A stretch of 28,057 nt of DNA from Candidatus Cloacimonadota bacterium (GCA_023230175.1 JALNXV010000005.1:1-28057); one strand, 5' to 3'; shown: positions 8,693 to 17,318, counted from the stretch's first letter. Translations and numbers: made by a program. Notes: a model not told the origin generated them from the letters alone.

Positions 8693-9175
8693 TTAATTGA
8701 TTGATTGTTTATATTCAGTTAATCTCAATACATGTGAAATTTCTTCTTCGATAATACTTTTTAATGTTTTAACTGCATCTGAATTAATAACATTATCTTT
8801 AATTGTGTAAAAATATAATATGGTATCCTTTTCAAATCTTATCGCATATTCAAATATTTCATCTTCAGATACTGCTTGAGCTGCTAATCTAACAGCGGAA
8901 TCTTTATTATTGAATAAACGAAAATCAGTAATTGTTTTTATATAATTTGAAATAGTCTCCCAATCCCCACTATCATCGAGCTCTAAGTCATCCAATTCTT
9001 CACGTAATGAGAGAAAATATTTCTCATGTCTTACTTCTTCATTTCTCAGAATAGTAAGTATTTTTTTACCTTTTTCAGATAACTCTTTCTTTTTTAAAGC
9101 TTCATCATAAAATGAATAACCACTTTTTTCAATTTGTACGGCCATTTCTATCAGTTCATTTTTAGAAAATTTCAT
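8693..9175 (-). CDS. Rubrerythrin-like ferritin-family di-iron protein
   Basis: 160 residues, all helical in character. It has two di-iron half-motifs: E16 with E47-xx-H50 and E115 with E145-xx-H148, the layout of the rubrerythrin/ferritin-like four-helix bundle. There is no C-terminal rubredoxin Cys4 domain, so it is shorter than classical rubrerythrin (about 190) and would need an external electron donor. Such proteins usually reduce peroxide or handle iron in anaerobes. The ferredoxin encoded directly upstream is a possible donor by context only. AAAAGGAG precedes the ATG. It is the first gene of an operon with fhs. Confidence 0.85.
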   Translation of the reverse strand: MKFSKNELIEMAVQIEKSGYSFYDEALKKKELSEKGKKILTILRNEEVRHEKYFLSLREELDDLELDDSGDWETISNYIKTITDFRLFNNKDSAVRLAAQAVSEDEIFEYAIRFEKDTILYFYTIKDNVINSDAVKTLKSIIEEEISHVLRLTEYKQSIN

Positions 9176-9212
9176 AATAACTCCTTTTATAAAATATACA
9201 ACTTCTTATATT

Positions 9213-9240
9213 ATTATAATCTTTATTGTTTAAAAGTCAA
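9213..9240 (-). promoter_or_regulatory. Sigma-70-type promoter for the rubrerythrin-like/fhs operon
   Basis: On the minus strand TTGACT (9240-9235), a 16-bp spacer and TATAAT (9218-9213) lie about 37 bp before the start codon. The -35 box directly touches the T run of the ferredoxin terminator. Confidence 0.75.
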
Positions 9241-9278
9241 GAAAAAAATAAAAAAAAGGCAGACACATAATGGTCTGC
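9241..9278 (-). terminator. Rho-independent terminator of the ferredoxin gene
   Basis: On the minus strand GGCAGAC pairs with GTCTGCC (7 bp, 8-base loop), followed by a run of about 15 bases that are nearly all T. It lies 19 bp after the ferredoxin stop codon. Confidence 0.9.
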
Positions 9279-9296
9279 CATAAATTCATCACAAAT

Positions 9297-9467
9297 TTAC
9301 AATGAAAGAGCTTCAACAGGGCATACACCAACGCAAGCACCACAATCAACACAGGTTGATTCGTCAACTTTTACTTTATCTCCATTCATTGCTAAAGCAT
9401 TTACCGGGCATGTGTCAACACAAGCACCGCAACCAACACATTTGTCTAAATCAACTTTTACTGCCAT
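9297..9467 (-). CDS. 2[4Fe-4S] ferredoxin
   Basis: A 56-residue bacterial-type ferredoxin that carries low-potential electrons in the cytoplasm. It has two cluster motifs: C10-x2-C13-x2-C16-x3-C20-P and C39-x2-C42-x2-C45-x3-C49-P. The reading frame is open for 23 codons further upstream (to 9536), but the start chosen at 9467 has GGAGG five bases before it and gives the standard ferredoxin N-terminus MAVKVD. The promoter at 9493-9521 lies inside that upstream extension and would exclude it. Monocistronic, with its own promoter and terminator. Confidence 0.95.
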   Translation of the reverse strand: MAVKVDLDKCVGCGACVDTCPVNALAMNGDKVKVDESTCVDCGACVGVCPVEALSL

Positions 9468-9492
9468 AAAATCCTCCATATATTTTTCTATG

Positions 9493-9521
9493 ACACTAAA
9501 AAATATTACAAAATTTGTCAA
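9493..9521 (-). promoter_or_regulatory. Promoter of the ferredoxin gene
   Basis: On the minus strand a perfect TTGACA (9521-9516), a 17-bp spacer and the weak -10 TAGTGT (9498-9493), about 26 bp before the start codon. Confidence 0.6.
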
Positions 9522-9853
9522 ATAAAATTTTCTCATTTATACATATTAACTTTTTTTAAAGAAAATCTAAATTTAACTCTGATAAATACAGCATAAATTC
9601 AAATTATAAGAATATAATTTTCCCTTATTTTCTTAATTTATTATAAATGTACAAAATCAATTTTTCTGTAAACAAGATTAACAATTGATTTATATGCCAA
9701 ATATCATATCCTTTAGGTAACGTTATTAATGTAAACCAAATACACAAATTCTATTAATTTTATTAATAAAAATAGTTATGATTCATTATGTACTATTAAG
9801 CTATTACACTATACTTCAATATCTTAACATAACAGAAAAGACAAAAAAAAGAG

Positions 9854-9883
9854 TTGACAAAAAATCATTAATAGCAATAAAAT
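9854..9883 (+). promoter_or_regulatory. Promoter of the 1671-residue surface protein gene
   Basis: Perfect TTGACA (9854-9859), an 18-bp spacer and TAAAAT (9878-9883). The expected transcript starts near 9890. Its short leader holds a small hairpin, GCTAC (9901-9905) with GTAGC (9912-9916), before the AGGAGG ribosome site at 9931-9936. Confidence 0.8.
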
Positions 9884-9941
9884 CATCTTTAGAAGAATAA
9901 GCTACGAACAAGTAGCAATAGAGTGTAATAAGGAGGAAATT

Positions 9942-12900
9942 ATGAGTAAAAAATTACTCAGAACTATGTTCTTTATGTTCTTACTATGTTTAGCAACAGG
10001 ACTTTTTTCCCAAGCTATATTATGGGAAGATAATTTCGATACTGACCTTGGTTGGACAGTTGATGGTAACTGGATGGTAAATACAGCCAACAGTTATCTT
10101 TATTTAAACTGGAGTCCAAGTGCTGAAGATTATGATATGTCAGCTATTTCACCTGACATTACTTTACCTGATAATGCAGGTGATTTTATTATTTCACAAT
10201 ATGTTAATGATTATTCTACTGATACCGGCGAAATAATGGAAATCTGGATTGTTAATGGCGATACAGAAGATCTTATTTGGGACTGGGACCTTGATGCAAA
10301 TGATAGTTGGGGTGTCAGTGGTGGACAAGATCTTGAATTATCTCTTGCTGAATATGCAGGTGAAACAATTCAAATCAAATTCCGTAGTCATGGTGGTTCT
10401 ACTTTTAGTTTCAACTATTGGTATATTTATAACATTAAAATATATGGTTCTTTCGATAATGACTTAGCTGCTCTCGGAATTACTGGTAATGTAACTCCTA
10501 CTGAAGGTATAGCTACTACATATACTGTCGGTGTTAGAAATAGTGGTCTTAATGATCAATCGGCTTATACAGTAAAATTAATGAAAGCAAATGAAGGTGA
10601 TGATGTTGAATTACTTTCTATGGCCGGTGTTACTTTAGCACAAGGCGAATCTCATAATTTTGAATTTGTATGGACACCGGATTTTACCGGTCCTGCTGTA
10701 ATTTATGGTTTAGTTGATTTAGCTTCTGATGATTATCCGGGAAACAATCAAACTACTGACCTCGCAATCACAATTCAATCATCAGGTACCGTTGTTGTAA
10801 CTGTTGGTGATCCAAATACTACTGATTCACAATATTATGCTCCCGCAAATTTCTTGTATAAAAATTCACTTTCTCAGACTATCTATATGGCTGAAGAAGT
10901 TAATATGGGTGGATTAATTACTGCAATTCAATACAAAGCTACATTAAACGGCGACATTCCTGCTGATAGACCTCTCAAATTCTGGATGGCAGAAACAACA
11001 GTTAATGAATTTGAATCAAATACATCTTGGATTCCTTATGAAGAATTTACTTTAGTTTATGATGGTACAGTTAATTTAACATCTACCGGAGATTATGAAT
11101 TACTTATTCCATTATCAACCCCATTTGCTTATGGTGGTGGTAATCTTGTAATTATGTGTAATAGACCAATGGATACTTCATATTATAGTTATCTAAACAA
11201 ATTCTATCATACTATTACAGCTCAATACCCTAATCGTACTTTATACAAACAATCAGACTCAGCTGTTATTGACCCGTCAACTCCGGAAAGTGGATCATTA
11301 AACAATACAGTACCTTTAACAGGACTTTTCTTTAATACATCCGGAATGGGTGACTTATCAGGAACTATCACAAGACCTTCTGACAATCAACCTGTTGAAG
11401 GTGTTAGAGTTCAAATCAATGGCACTCAAAGAGCTGTTTACAGCGATATTAATGGTCTATATGAAATCAATTATATCCCTGAAGGAACTATTGCATTAAC
11501 AGCCTCAAAAATTGGATATATTGACACAGTTGTTGAAGATATAGTGATTGTTGCAGATGAAGAAACAAACCAAAATATCTCAATTTCTCAATTACCAACA
11601 GTTGTTGTTTCAGGTCAAGTAACCGGAACAGATGCTCCTGAAGGACTTGCTGATGTTCAAGTTAACATTATTGGTTATGAAAATTATGAAACATTTACTG
11701 ATGCCTCAGGTAACTTCAGCTTCCCTGAAGTATATAATAATCATACTTATTTAATAAAATTTACTAAAGATCAATATGCCGGCACAGAACAAGAACTTAT
11801 CGTAGTAACAGACAATATCAATCTTGGCGTTATTGAACTTCAAAGAGTTCATTATGCTTATGTTGGAGATCCAGAAAGTGATGCATCAGGTAATAATTTA
11901 CCAATTAATTTCTACTGGAGAAATAGTATTACACAAACTATTTATTTAGAAAATGAAATTAATATGGGTGGACTTATTACATCTCTTGAATATTACCTTA
12001 TTATGCAAGGTGATGTTGCTGCTGACAGACCTATCAAAATTTGGATGGCTACTACTCAAGATACAGAATTTGCTTCAACCTCAGGATGGCTTCCTTATGA
12101 AGACTTTACCTTAGCTTTTGAAGGAACTATTGATGTCACAGCAGAAGGCGAATATCCTCTTGAAATTATATTAACCGAACCTTATGTTTATGGCGGTGGA
12201 AATCTTGTTGTAATGATTGAAAGAGCATTAGATGAAGAATATTACAGTTCAGCAAATCACTTCCAACACACAGTAACTACCGGAAATAGAGCACTTGTAA
12301 GACAAAGTGATTCTGAAGATCTTGATCCTGAAAATCCCGGCACAGGTACTCTTGTAGCAAAAATACCTAATACTAAAATTTCATTTAATACTGAAGGCCT
12401 CGGATCTGTTTCAGGTATTGTAACAAATGAAACTACAAGTGCTCCAATAGCTGAAGCAAAAATCAGCCTTGCAGGAACCAGTAGAATCATTTATACTGAC
12501 GCTGACGGTGCTTACTTATTAGAATATGTATTCCCCGGTGAACAAACAATTAATGTATCAAAACACGGTTTCTTTGACAATTCTGCAACCTTTACAGTTA
12601 CTGAAGATGAAAATACTATTGCTAATGTAACTTTAGAACCAAGACCTACTGTTACAGTAAGCGGACATATTATTGGCAATGACAACCCTAACGGACTTGA
12701 TAATTGTGCTATTTCCTTAATTGGTTATGCAGATTATGAAGCAACTTCAAATGCAACAGGTGATTTTACTATTCCGGGTGTTTATGCAGGTGCTACTTAT
12801 GTTATTAGAATCCAAAGAGAAAGTTATCAAGTATATACAAACGATTTAGTTGAAGTTGGTATGGTTGATCTTGATTTAGGTACAATCCAACTCAATGAAG

Positions 12901-14957
12901 TCACTAATCCACCTCGTAATGTGATAGCTGAAGCTACTGAAACTGTAGCTAATATCTCTTGGAATTCTCCTGCAACCGGTGCTGAAACTGAATTCAGATA
13001 TGATGACGGTACAGGTACAGGTCAATTAGGTTTCCAAGGTACTGAAAACTCAGTTATGGGTGCTGCACATAATCATAGTGCTTCCCTTAACTCCATTTCA
13101 TGGATGTTAACAGCTGAAGGTGGACCTCATACATCAATTAAAGTATGGGTTATCGGACTTGATGATGCTGGACTTCCTGATAGAAATCAAGTATTATTTG
13201 AACAAACAGGCGTTCCTAACATTGATGGTGAATGGAATACTTTCGAATTACCAAATCCTGTAGATGCTCCTAATGGATTCTTTATTGGTGTAAGCTTTAA
13301 TGGCTTCGTAGGTTTAGCTACAGATGACGGACTTGGTGATGATTATCCATTCTATCCAAATACCCAATTTGGTGTTTATGATATTACAGATCCAAGTTAT
13401 GAATTTACTTGCATTAGTGGATGGGATTTCGCTTTTAACTTCTTAATCAGAGCTACAGGTATTGATAATGGTGAAGTTAGATCATTTGATAATTCTACAT
13501 TTACTTCCGTTGTTACTCCAAAAGAAGAATCAGCTCATAAATCTAAAGTTGCTAACATCGCTCCTACATATAGTAGATTAAGAAATAACATTGTTACTAA
13601 TTTTACAACCATTAATAACAGTGCTCCACGTTCATTAACACATTACTCTTTATATAGAGCTGACGTTAATAATTTAAGTAATCCTAACCTTTGGGAACAA
13701 ATTAACGGAAACGTTACAGACACAACTTATGTTGATAATTCATGGGCTGCTGTTGAAAGCGGCGAATATCAATATGTTGTTTATGCTGTTTATACAAATG
13801 ATGTTTCATCTGCTCCTGCATTCTCAAATAATGTATCAAAAAATATGACATCTGAAGTTACAGTTACTTTAACAACTGCTGATGGTGGTTCTGTTAATGG
13901 TGCTGTTGTAAAACTCACCAATAATAATGGTAATCCAAATTATGTTTATCAACAAACTGCTACAAGTCAAAATGTTGTATTCCCTCAAGTTTGGAAAGGA
14001 ACTTATACATTAAAAGTTCAACATGCAGGTTATGTTGATTATATTAATGAAAACTTTGTAGTTCAAGACAATGTCATTTCAATTCCTGTTACATTAAATG
14101 AAAGTAACTATGCAGTTGATGATGACTTTGAATCTTATGACAGTTTCGCACTTGAATTTGGTCAATGGACATTAGTTGACGGTGATATGAGCACTACTTA
14201 TGGTTTCTCAGGTATCACATTCCCTAACTCAGGATCTCCAATGGCTTATATAATCTTTACACCTTCTGAAACTGTTGCTCCTTTAGATTATACTCCGCAC
14301 TCAGGATTAAAAATGGCTGCTTGCTTTGCTGCTACAACTCCTCCAAATAATGACTATATGATTACACCTGCTGTTCAAGTCGGAATTGGTGCTTATATTA
14401 AATTCTGGGCTGTAACATATATGCCGGATTATGGTCTTGAAAGATTTAAAGTTCTTGTAGGAACTTCTCCAAATCCTGCTGAAATGACTGTCATAACTCC
14501 CGGAACTTATGTAGAAGCTCCTATTGAATGGACAGAATATCAATATTCACTTGAAGATTATGCCGGTTTAACAGTATATATCGGTATTCAATGTGTTTCT
14601 AATGATGCGTTTATCTTCTTTGTAGATGATGTATTAGTTGAAAGAGGTGAAAGTGTTGATACTCCTGTAGTAGGACCTAAAGTTACAAAACTTGCAGGAA
14701 ACTATCCTAACCCATTCAATCCAACTACAAGCATCAAATTTGAAATGTCAAAACAAGATCATGTAGAAATTGAAATCTATAATATCAAAGGTCAAAAAGT
14801 TAAAACTCTTGTAAATGATATTAAAGAACCGGGATTCCATGAAATCGTTTGGACAGGTAATGATAATAACAATAAAAAAGTTGGTAGTGGTGTTTACTTC
14901 TATAAAATGAAAACAAGTAATTACTCATCAACCAAGAAAATGCTACTTATCAAATAA
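9942..14957 (+). CDS. Large secreted modular surface protein with duplicated modules and C-terminal sorting domain
   Basis: 1671 residues with a signal peptide (1-24, ending GLFSQA). In order: a choice-of-anchor-J-like jelly-roll (about 25-172); a CARDB-like domain (about 174-280); a module of about 353 residues (288-640) and its tandem copy (641-about 987), each with a VGDP...NMGGLIT...FWMA/IWMA beta domain followed by two carboxypeptidase-regulatory-like domains; a fibronectin-III-like domain (about 988-1300) apparently split by a beta-rich insert; another regulatory-like domain (about 1305-1390); a cleaved-adhesin/anchor-J domain (about 1392-1582); and a C-terminal FlgD-like/type A sorting domain (1584-1671, NYPNPFNPTTSIKFEM, SGVYFYKM, basic end). 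No catalytic motif was seen, so an adhesin or surface-layer role is inferred. Monocistronic, with a strong promoter, ribosome site and terminator. Confidence 0.85.
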   Translation: MSKKLLRTMFFMFLLCLATGLFSQAILWEDNFDTDLGWTVDGNWMVNTANSYLYLNWSPSAEDYDMSAISPDITLPDNAGDFIISQYVNDYSTDTGEIMEIWIVNGDTEDLIWDWDLDANDSWGVSGGQDLELSLAEYAGETIQIKFRSHGGSTFSFNYWYIYNIKIYGSFDNDLAALGITGNVTPTEGIATTYTVGVRNSGLNDQSAYTVKLMKANEGDDVELLSMAGVTLAQGESHNFEFVWTPDFTGPAVIYGLVDLASDDYPGNNQTTDLAITIQSSGTVVVTVGDPNTTDSQYYAPANFLYKNSLSQTIYMAEEVNMGGLITAIQYKATLNGDIPADRPLKFWMAETTVNEFESNTSWIPYEEFTLVYDGTVNLTSTGDYELLIPLSTPFAYGGGNLVIMCNRPMDTSYYSYLNKFYHTITAQYPNRTLYKQSDSAVIDPSTPESGSLNNTVPLTGLFFNTSGMGDLSGTITRPSDNQPVEGVRVQINGTQRAVYSDINGLYEINYIPEGTIALTASKIGYIDTVVEDIVIVADEETNQNISISQLPTVVVSGQVTGTDAPEGLADVQVNIIGYENYETFTDASGNFSFPEVYNNHTYLIKFTKDQYAGTEQELIVVTDNINLGVIELQRVHYAYVGDPESDASGNNLPINFYWRNSITQTIYLENEINMGGLITSLEYYLIMQGDVAADRPIKIWMATTQDTEFASTSGWLPYEDFTLAFEGTIDVTAEGEYPLEIILTEPYVYGGGNLVVMIERALDEEYYSSANHFQHTVTTGNRALVRQSDSEDLDPENPGTGTLVAKIPNTKISFNTEGLGSVSGIVTNETTSAPIAEAKISLAGTSRIIYTDADGAYLLEYVFPGEQTINVSKHGFFDNSATFTVTEDENTIANVTLEPRPTVTVSGHIIGNDNPNGLDNCAISLIGYADYEATSNATGDFTIPGVYAGATYVIRIQRESYQVYTNDLVEVGMVDLDLGTIQLNEVTNPPRNVIAEATETVANISWNSPATGAETEFRYDDGTGTGQLGFQGTENSVMGAAHNHSASLNSISWMLTAEGGPHTSIKVWVIGLDDAGLPDRNQVLFEQTGVPNIDGEWNTFELPNPVDAPNGFFIGVSFNGFVGLATDDGLGDDYPFYPNTQFGVYDITDPSYEFTCISGWDFAFNFLIRATGIDNGEVRSFDNSTFTSVVTPKEESAHKSKVANIAPTYSRLRNNIVTNFTTINNSAPRSLTHYSLYRADVNNLSNPNLWEQINGNVTDTTYVDNSWAAVESGEYQYVVYAVYTNDVSSAPAFSNNVSKNMTSEVTVTLTTADGGSVNGAVVKLTNNNGNPNYVYQQTATSQNVVFPQVWKGTYTLKVQHAGYVDYINENFVVQDNVISIPVTLNESNYAVDDDFESYDSFALEFGQWTLVDGDMSTTYGFSGITFPNSGSPMAYIIFTPSETVAPLDYTPHSGLKMAACFAATTPPNNDYMITPAVQVGIGAYIKFWAVTYMPDYGLERFKVLVGTSPNPAEMTVITPGTYVEAPIEWTEYQYSLEDYAGLTVYIGIQCVSNDAFIFFVDDVLVERGESVDTPVVGPKVTKLAGNYPNPFNPTTSIKFEMSKQDHVEIEIYNIKGQKVKTLVNDIKEPGFHEIVWTGNDNNNKKVGSGVYFYKMKTSNYSSTKKMLLIK

Positions 14958-14970
14958 ACTTAAAACCAAA

Positions 14971-15001
14971 AGAGGCACGCTTAAGCGTGTCTCTTTTTTT
15001 A
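14971..15001 (+). terminator. Rho-independent terminator of the surface protein gene
   Basis: AGAGGCACGCTT pairs with AAGCGTGTCTCT (12-bp stem with one G-U pair, essentially no loop when fully paired), followed by seven or more T. It starts 13 bp after the stop codon. Confidence 0.92.
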
Positions 15002-15054
15002 TTCAAATATGCAAAAACAATACAAGTATTACTTAAATAATTCCAATTATTGTT

Positions 15055-15075
15055 CTACAAGCTTCCAGCTTGTAG
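15055..15075. repeat. Short perfect hairpin
   Basis: CTACAAGCT and AGCTTGTAG form a perfect 9-bp inverted repeat around a TCC loop. There is no T run after it. A related half, CTACAAGCTGAAAG, recurs near 15639. Confidence 0.7.
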
Positions 15076-15111
15076 TTTCATAAAATATTGATACTTATCA
15101 TTTAAGGTTTT

Positions 15112-15152
15112 TAGTGCAAGTAAGGATGCTCATACAACAACATTATTCAACA
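15112..15152 (+). repeat. Dispersed palindromic repeat copy with conserved tail
   Basis: Core GTGCAAGTA-AGGA-TGCTCATAC followed by a tail ending CATTATTCAACA. The tail matches the copies at 6958 and 27566 almost base for base, while the core arms vary. Confidence 0.7.
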
Positions 15153-15280
15153 TCCTTATTTTATATGTTTATATTTATAAATTAATAAATGTAACACAAA
15201 TACTACTTTATTGATATTTATTTTTGTTTTGTAAAGTTATAATACTAAGTTTTTATGCCGTCTAACTACTTGAAATATAT

Positions 15281-15341
15281 AGCATAGGTACAGGAGACCT
15301 ACAGGAGATGTTATTTCCTGTAGGTCTCCTGTACCTATGCT
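15281..15341. repeat. 26-bp perfect inverted repeat with 9-base loop
   Basis: Left arm 15281-15306 starts AGCATAGGTACAGG; right arm 15316-15341 ends CCTGTACCTATGCT. The arms are exact reverse complements, with GATGTTATT between them that can pair three further bases. Each arm holds a TACAGGAGA-type direct repeat. No T run follows on either strand. Confidence 0.95.
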
Positions 15342-15571
15342 GTTACATATAGTAGATTTTGTAAAACATAAATGATTATTTTTCAATCATTTAGATATTG
15401 TGCTCGTGTTTAATTTATGATTATAATTTAATACATAAAATAAATATGCTTTATAGAATATTTTTATTTGATATATTTGATTTAAATTGTTAAATAATCT
15501 TCGATTTTATTCATTGTTTTTTTGAGTAAGCATAAGATTGATTATCATAATTAAAAAGCTTGTGCTTTGTT

Positions 15572-15599
15572 TTGTTATGCGAGCATCTATGTTTACACT
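15572..15599 (-). repeat. Degenerate dispersed repeat copy
   Basis: TTGTTATGCGAGCAT, a short core and TGTTTACACTT match the copy at 6958 with several changes. The conserved ATTATTCAACA tail is absent. Confidence 0.45.
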
Positions 15600-15677
15600 T
15601 AAGACCTTAACCGGTATATATTCAATATAATATGGTACTACAAGCTGAAAGAGTCTGTGCAACGTTTATGAATGTAA

Positions 15678-15734
15678 ACAAAATTTCGAAGAAATTTTGT
15701 CATCCTGAGCGTTAGTGAAGGATCTCTTTAATTT
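15678..15734 (+). repeat. Hairpin plus CATCCTGAGCG-type intergenic repeat
   Basis: A perfect 10-bp inverted repeat ACAAAATTTC-GAA-GAAATTTTGT (15678-15700) runs straight into CATCCTGAGCG, TTAG, TGAAGGATCTC. The second part resembles short intergenic repeats I recall from many environmental bacterial genomes; that resemblance comes from memory, not a search. Confidence 0.55.
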
Positions 15735-15971
15735 CTTTAAAATACTACAAATCAATAAGATAAGATTGCTTCACTCCGTTCGCAATAACAGACGGAACGA
15801 GATGTCCGGTTCCCGATTTGAATGGTTTTCTGCTATTTTGAGACAGCCTCTGAAAACTTGTAAAACATTTTTCACATTTTGAGAAAGTATCTTCTATCTT
15901 GTAATTAGCTTATTGATTAAGGTTCCTATACTTAAGTAGTCTTTAGTACAAGCAAGAATATTAATTTATAG

Positions 15972-17318
15972 TTAGTCATCAGCTATCAATTTACCTTTTA
16001 AAGTCCATCCGACAGCATCAATAATCTTCACCTTAACAAAAGAATGAATTAAAGATTCATCGCCTTCAAATACAGTAATCTTAAAATCTCTTGTTTTCCC
16101 TGATAATAGATTAGCATTTTTTCTACTGAAACTCTCAACATATATCTCCTCAACACAGCCAATTTTTTGTTTATATTTTTCAGTAGTAATAATAGTTTGT
16201 TGGTCAATCAATCTTTGCAAGCGAGCAAGCCTTTCTTTTTCGGGAACGCTATCCTTAAACTCAGTAGCCTTAGTTCCGCTTCTTTCTGAATATTTAAACA
16301 TATAAGCAAAATCATATCTGATTTCTTTCATTAAATTAAAAGTATCCATAAACTGTTCTTCTGTTTCACCGGAGAACCCTGCAATAACATCTGTAGTTAT
16401 AGCTATATTCGGCATTGCATTACGAAGTTTTTGGATAGTACTTATGTAATGTTCAGCTGTATAATTCCTATTCATTCTCTTTAAAATCTCATTATTTCCT
16501 GATTGGACAGGCAAATGAATGTGCTCACAAACCTTTTCCGAGTTTGCCATTACCTCAATTAACTCATCAGATAAATCCTTTGGGTGAGAAGTGATAAATC
16601 TCAATCTTTTTATAGAATCAATTTGATTAGCTCTTTGCAATAGTTTAGGGAAATTAATATCCTCATACCTATAAGAATTCACATTCTGCCCAAGCAAAGT
16701 AACGTCATAATAACCCTCTTCTCCGGCTTGTTTAATCTCTTTTAATATCTCTTCTACAGGTCGACTTCTTTCTCTACCTCGAGTATATGGAACTATACAA
16801 TAAGTACAAAAATTATTACACCCTCTCATAATAGTAACAAATGCATTTAGCTTATTAGTTCTACTGGGTAATAAATCAGTATAATTTTCGTCATAATTAA
16901 AAGTCGTTTGAGCTATAAACTTATGCTTTTTTTTACATTCCTGAATAATCTCGGGTAATTTTTCATATTGGTCAACACCGGCAACAAAATCTATCTGAGG
17001 GTATATTCCTCTTTTATTAGATTTCAGATTTAATTTTTCTCCTAAACGTTGTGCCATACAACCCACAACACCTATCAAAATACTTCTATCTCTTTGTTTT
17101 CTGGATATTTCATTTGATATCCTACCCAAAACTCTTCTTTCAGCATTTTCTCTTACTGAACAAGTATTAAATATAATAATTTGTGCTTGATTTATATCTT
17201 CTGTATATTCGAACATTTCTTCAGGCTGTAAAGATTTATAATTTTCTAAAATTGAAATTATTAACTCACTATCAGCTACATTCATCTGACAACCATAAGT
17301 TTCTATAATAAATTTCAT
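15972..17318 (-). CDS. miaB: tRNA-2-methylthio-N6-dimethylallyladenosine synthase
   Basis: A radical-SAM methylthiotransferase that adds a methylthio group to i6A37 in tRNAs reading U-starting codons. 448 residues is normal for the family. The N-terminal UPF0004 domain carries cluster cysteines C10 (YGCQMN), C53 (NTCSVRENAE) and C87 (GCMAQR). The radical-SAM motif is C167-x3-C171-x2-C174 followed by VPYTRGRERSR. A C-terminal TRAM-like RNA-binding domain starts near 385. VPYTRGRERSR and the cysteine spacing favour MiaB over RimO or MtaB. The start overlaps the SpoIID-like stop by one base (TAATG), with AAGGAG upstream. It is the last gene of the seven-gene minus-strand run; no clear terminator follows. 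Confidence 0.95.
   Translation of the reverse strand: MKFIIETYGCQMNVADSELIISILENYKSLQPEEMFEYTEDINQAQIIIFNTCSVRENAERRVLGRISNEISRKQRDRSILIGVVGCMAQRLGEKLNLKSNKRGIYPQIDFVAGVDQYEKLPEIIQECKKKHKFIAQTTFNYDENYTDLLPSRTNKLNAFVTIMRGCNNFCTYCIVPYTRGRERSRPVEEILKEIKQAGEEGYYDVTLLGQNVNSYRYEDINFPKLLQRANQIDSIKRLRFITSHPKDLSDELIEVMANSEKVCEHIHLPVQSGNNEILKRMNRNYTAEHYISTIQKLRNAMPNIAITTDVIAGFSGETEEQFMDTFNLMKEIRYDFAYMFKYSERSGTKATEFKDSVPEKERLARLQRLIDQQTIITTEKYKQKIGCVEEIYVESFSRKNANLLSGKTRDFKITVFEGDESLIHSFVKVKIIDAVGWTLKGKLIADD

Larger units (their letters stand above)
9468..9941. other. Divergent intergenic region, AT-rich
   Basis: Holds the minus-strand ferredoxin promoter, the plus-strand promoter of the large repeat protein and about 330 bp of plain AT-rich sequence between them. 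A loose inverted repeat, AAATCAAT (9654-9661) with ATTGATTT (9684-9691), is the only symmetric element noticed there. No gene, RNA or riboswitch was recognised. Confidence 0.7.
15002..15971. other. Gene-free convergent region of about 1 kb
   Basis: Lies between the ends of the surface-protein gene and miaB. No convincing reading frame or RNA gene was found. It contains several hairpins and repeat copies, listed separately, set in AT-rich sequence. A TTCACTCCGTTCGCAAT segment near 15770-15786 and the downstream GACGGAACGAGATG look like eroded mobile-repeat debris. Confidence 0.7.

Noticed and set aside
9468..9536. Upstream extension of the ferredoxin frame
   Set aside because: The ATG at 9467 has an ideal GGAGG site and gives a standard N-terminus; the extension contains the likely promoter.
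1..15599. Repeats considered as a CRISPR array
   Set aside because: Copies are widely dispersed, variable and palindromic, without regular spacers or nearby cas genes.
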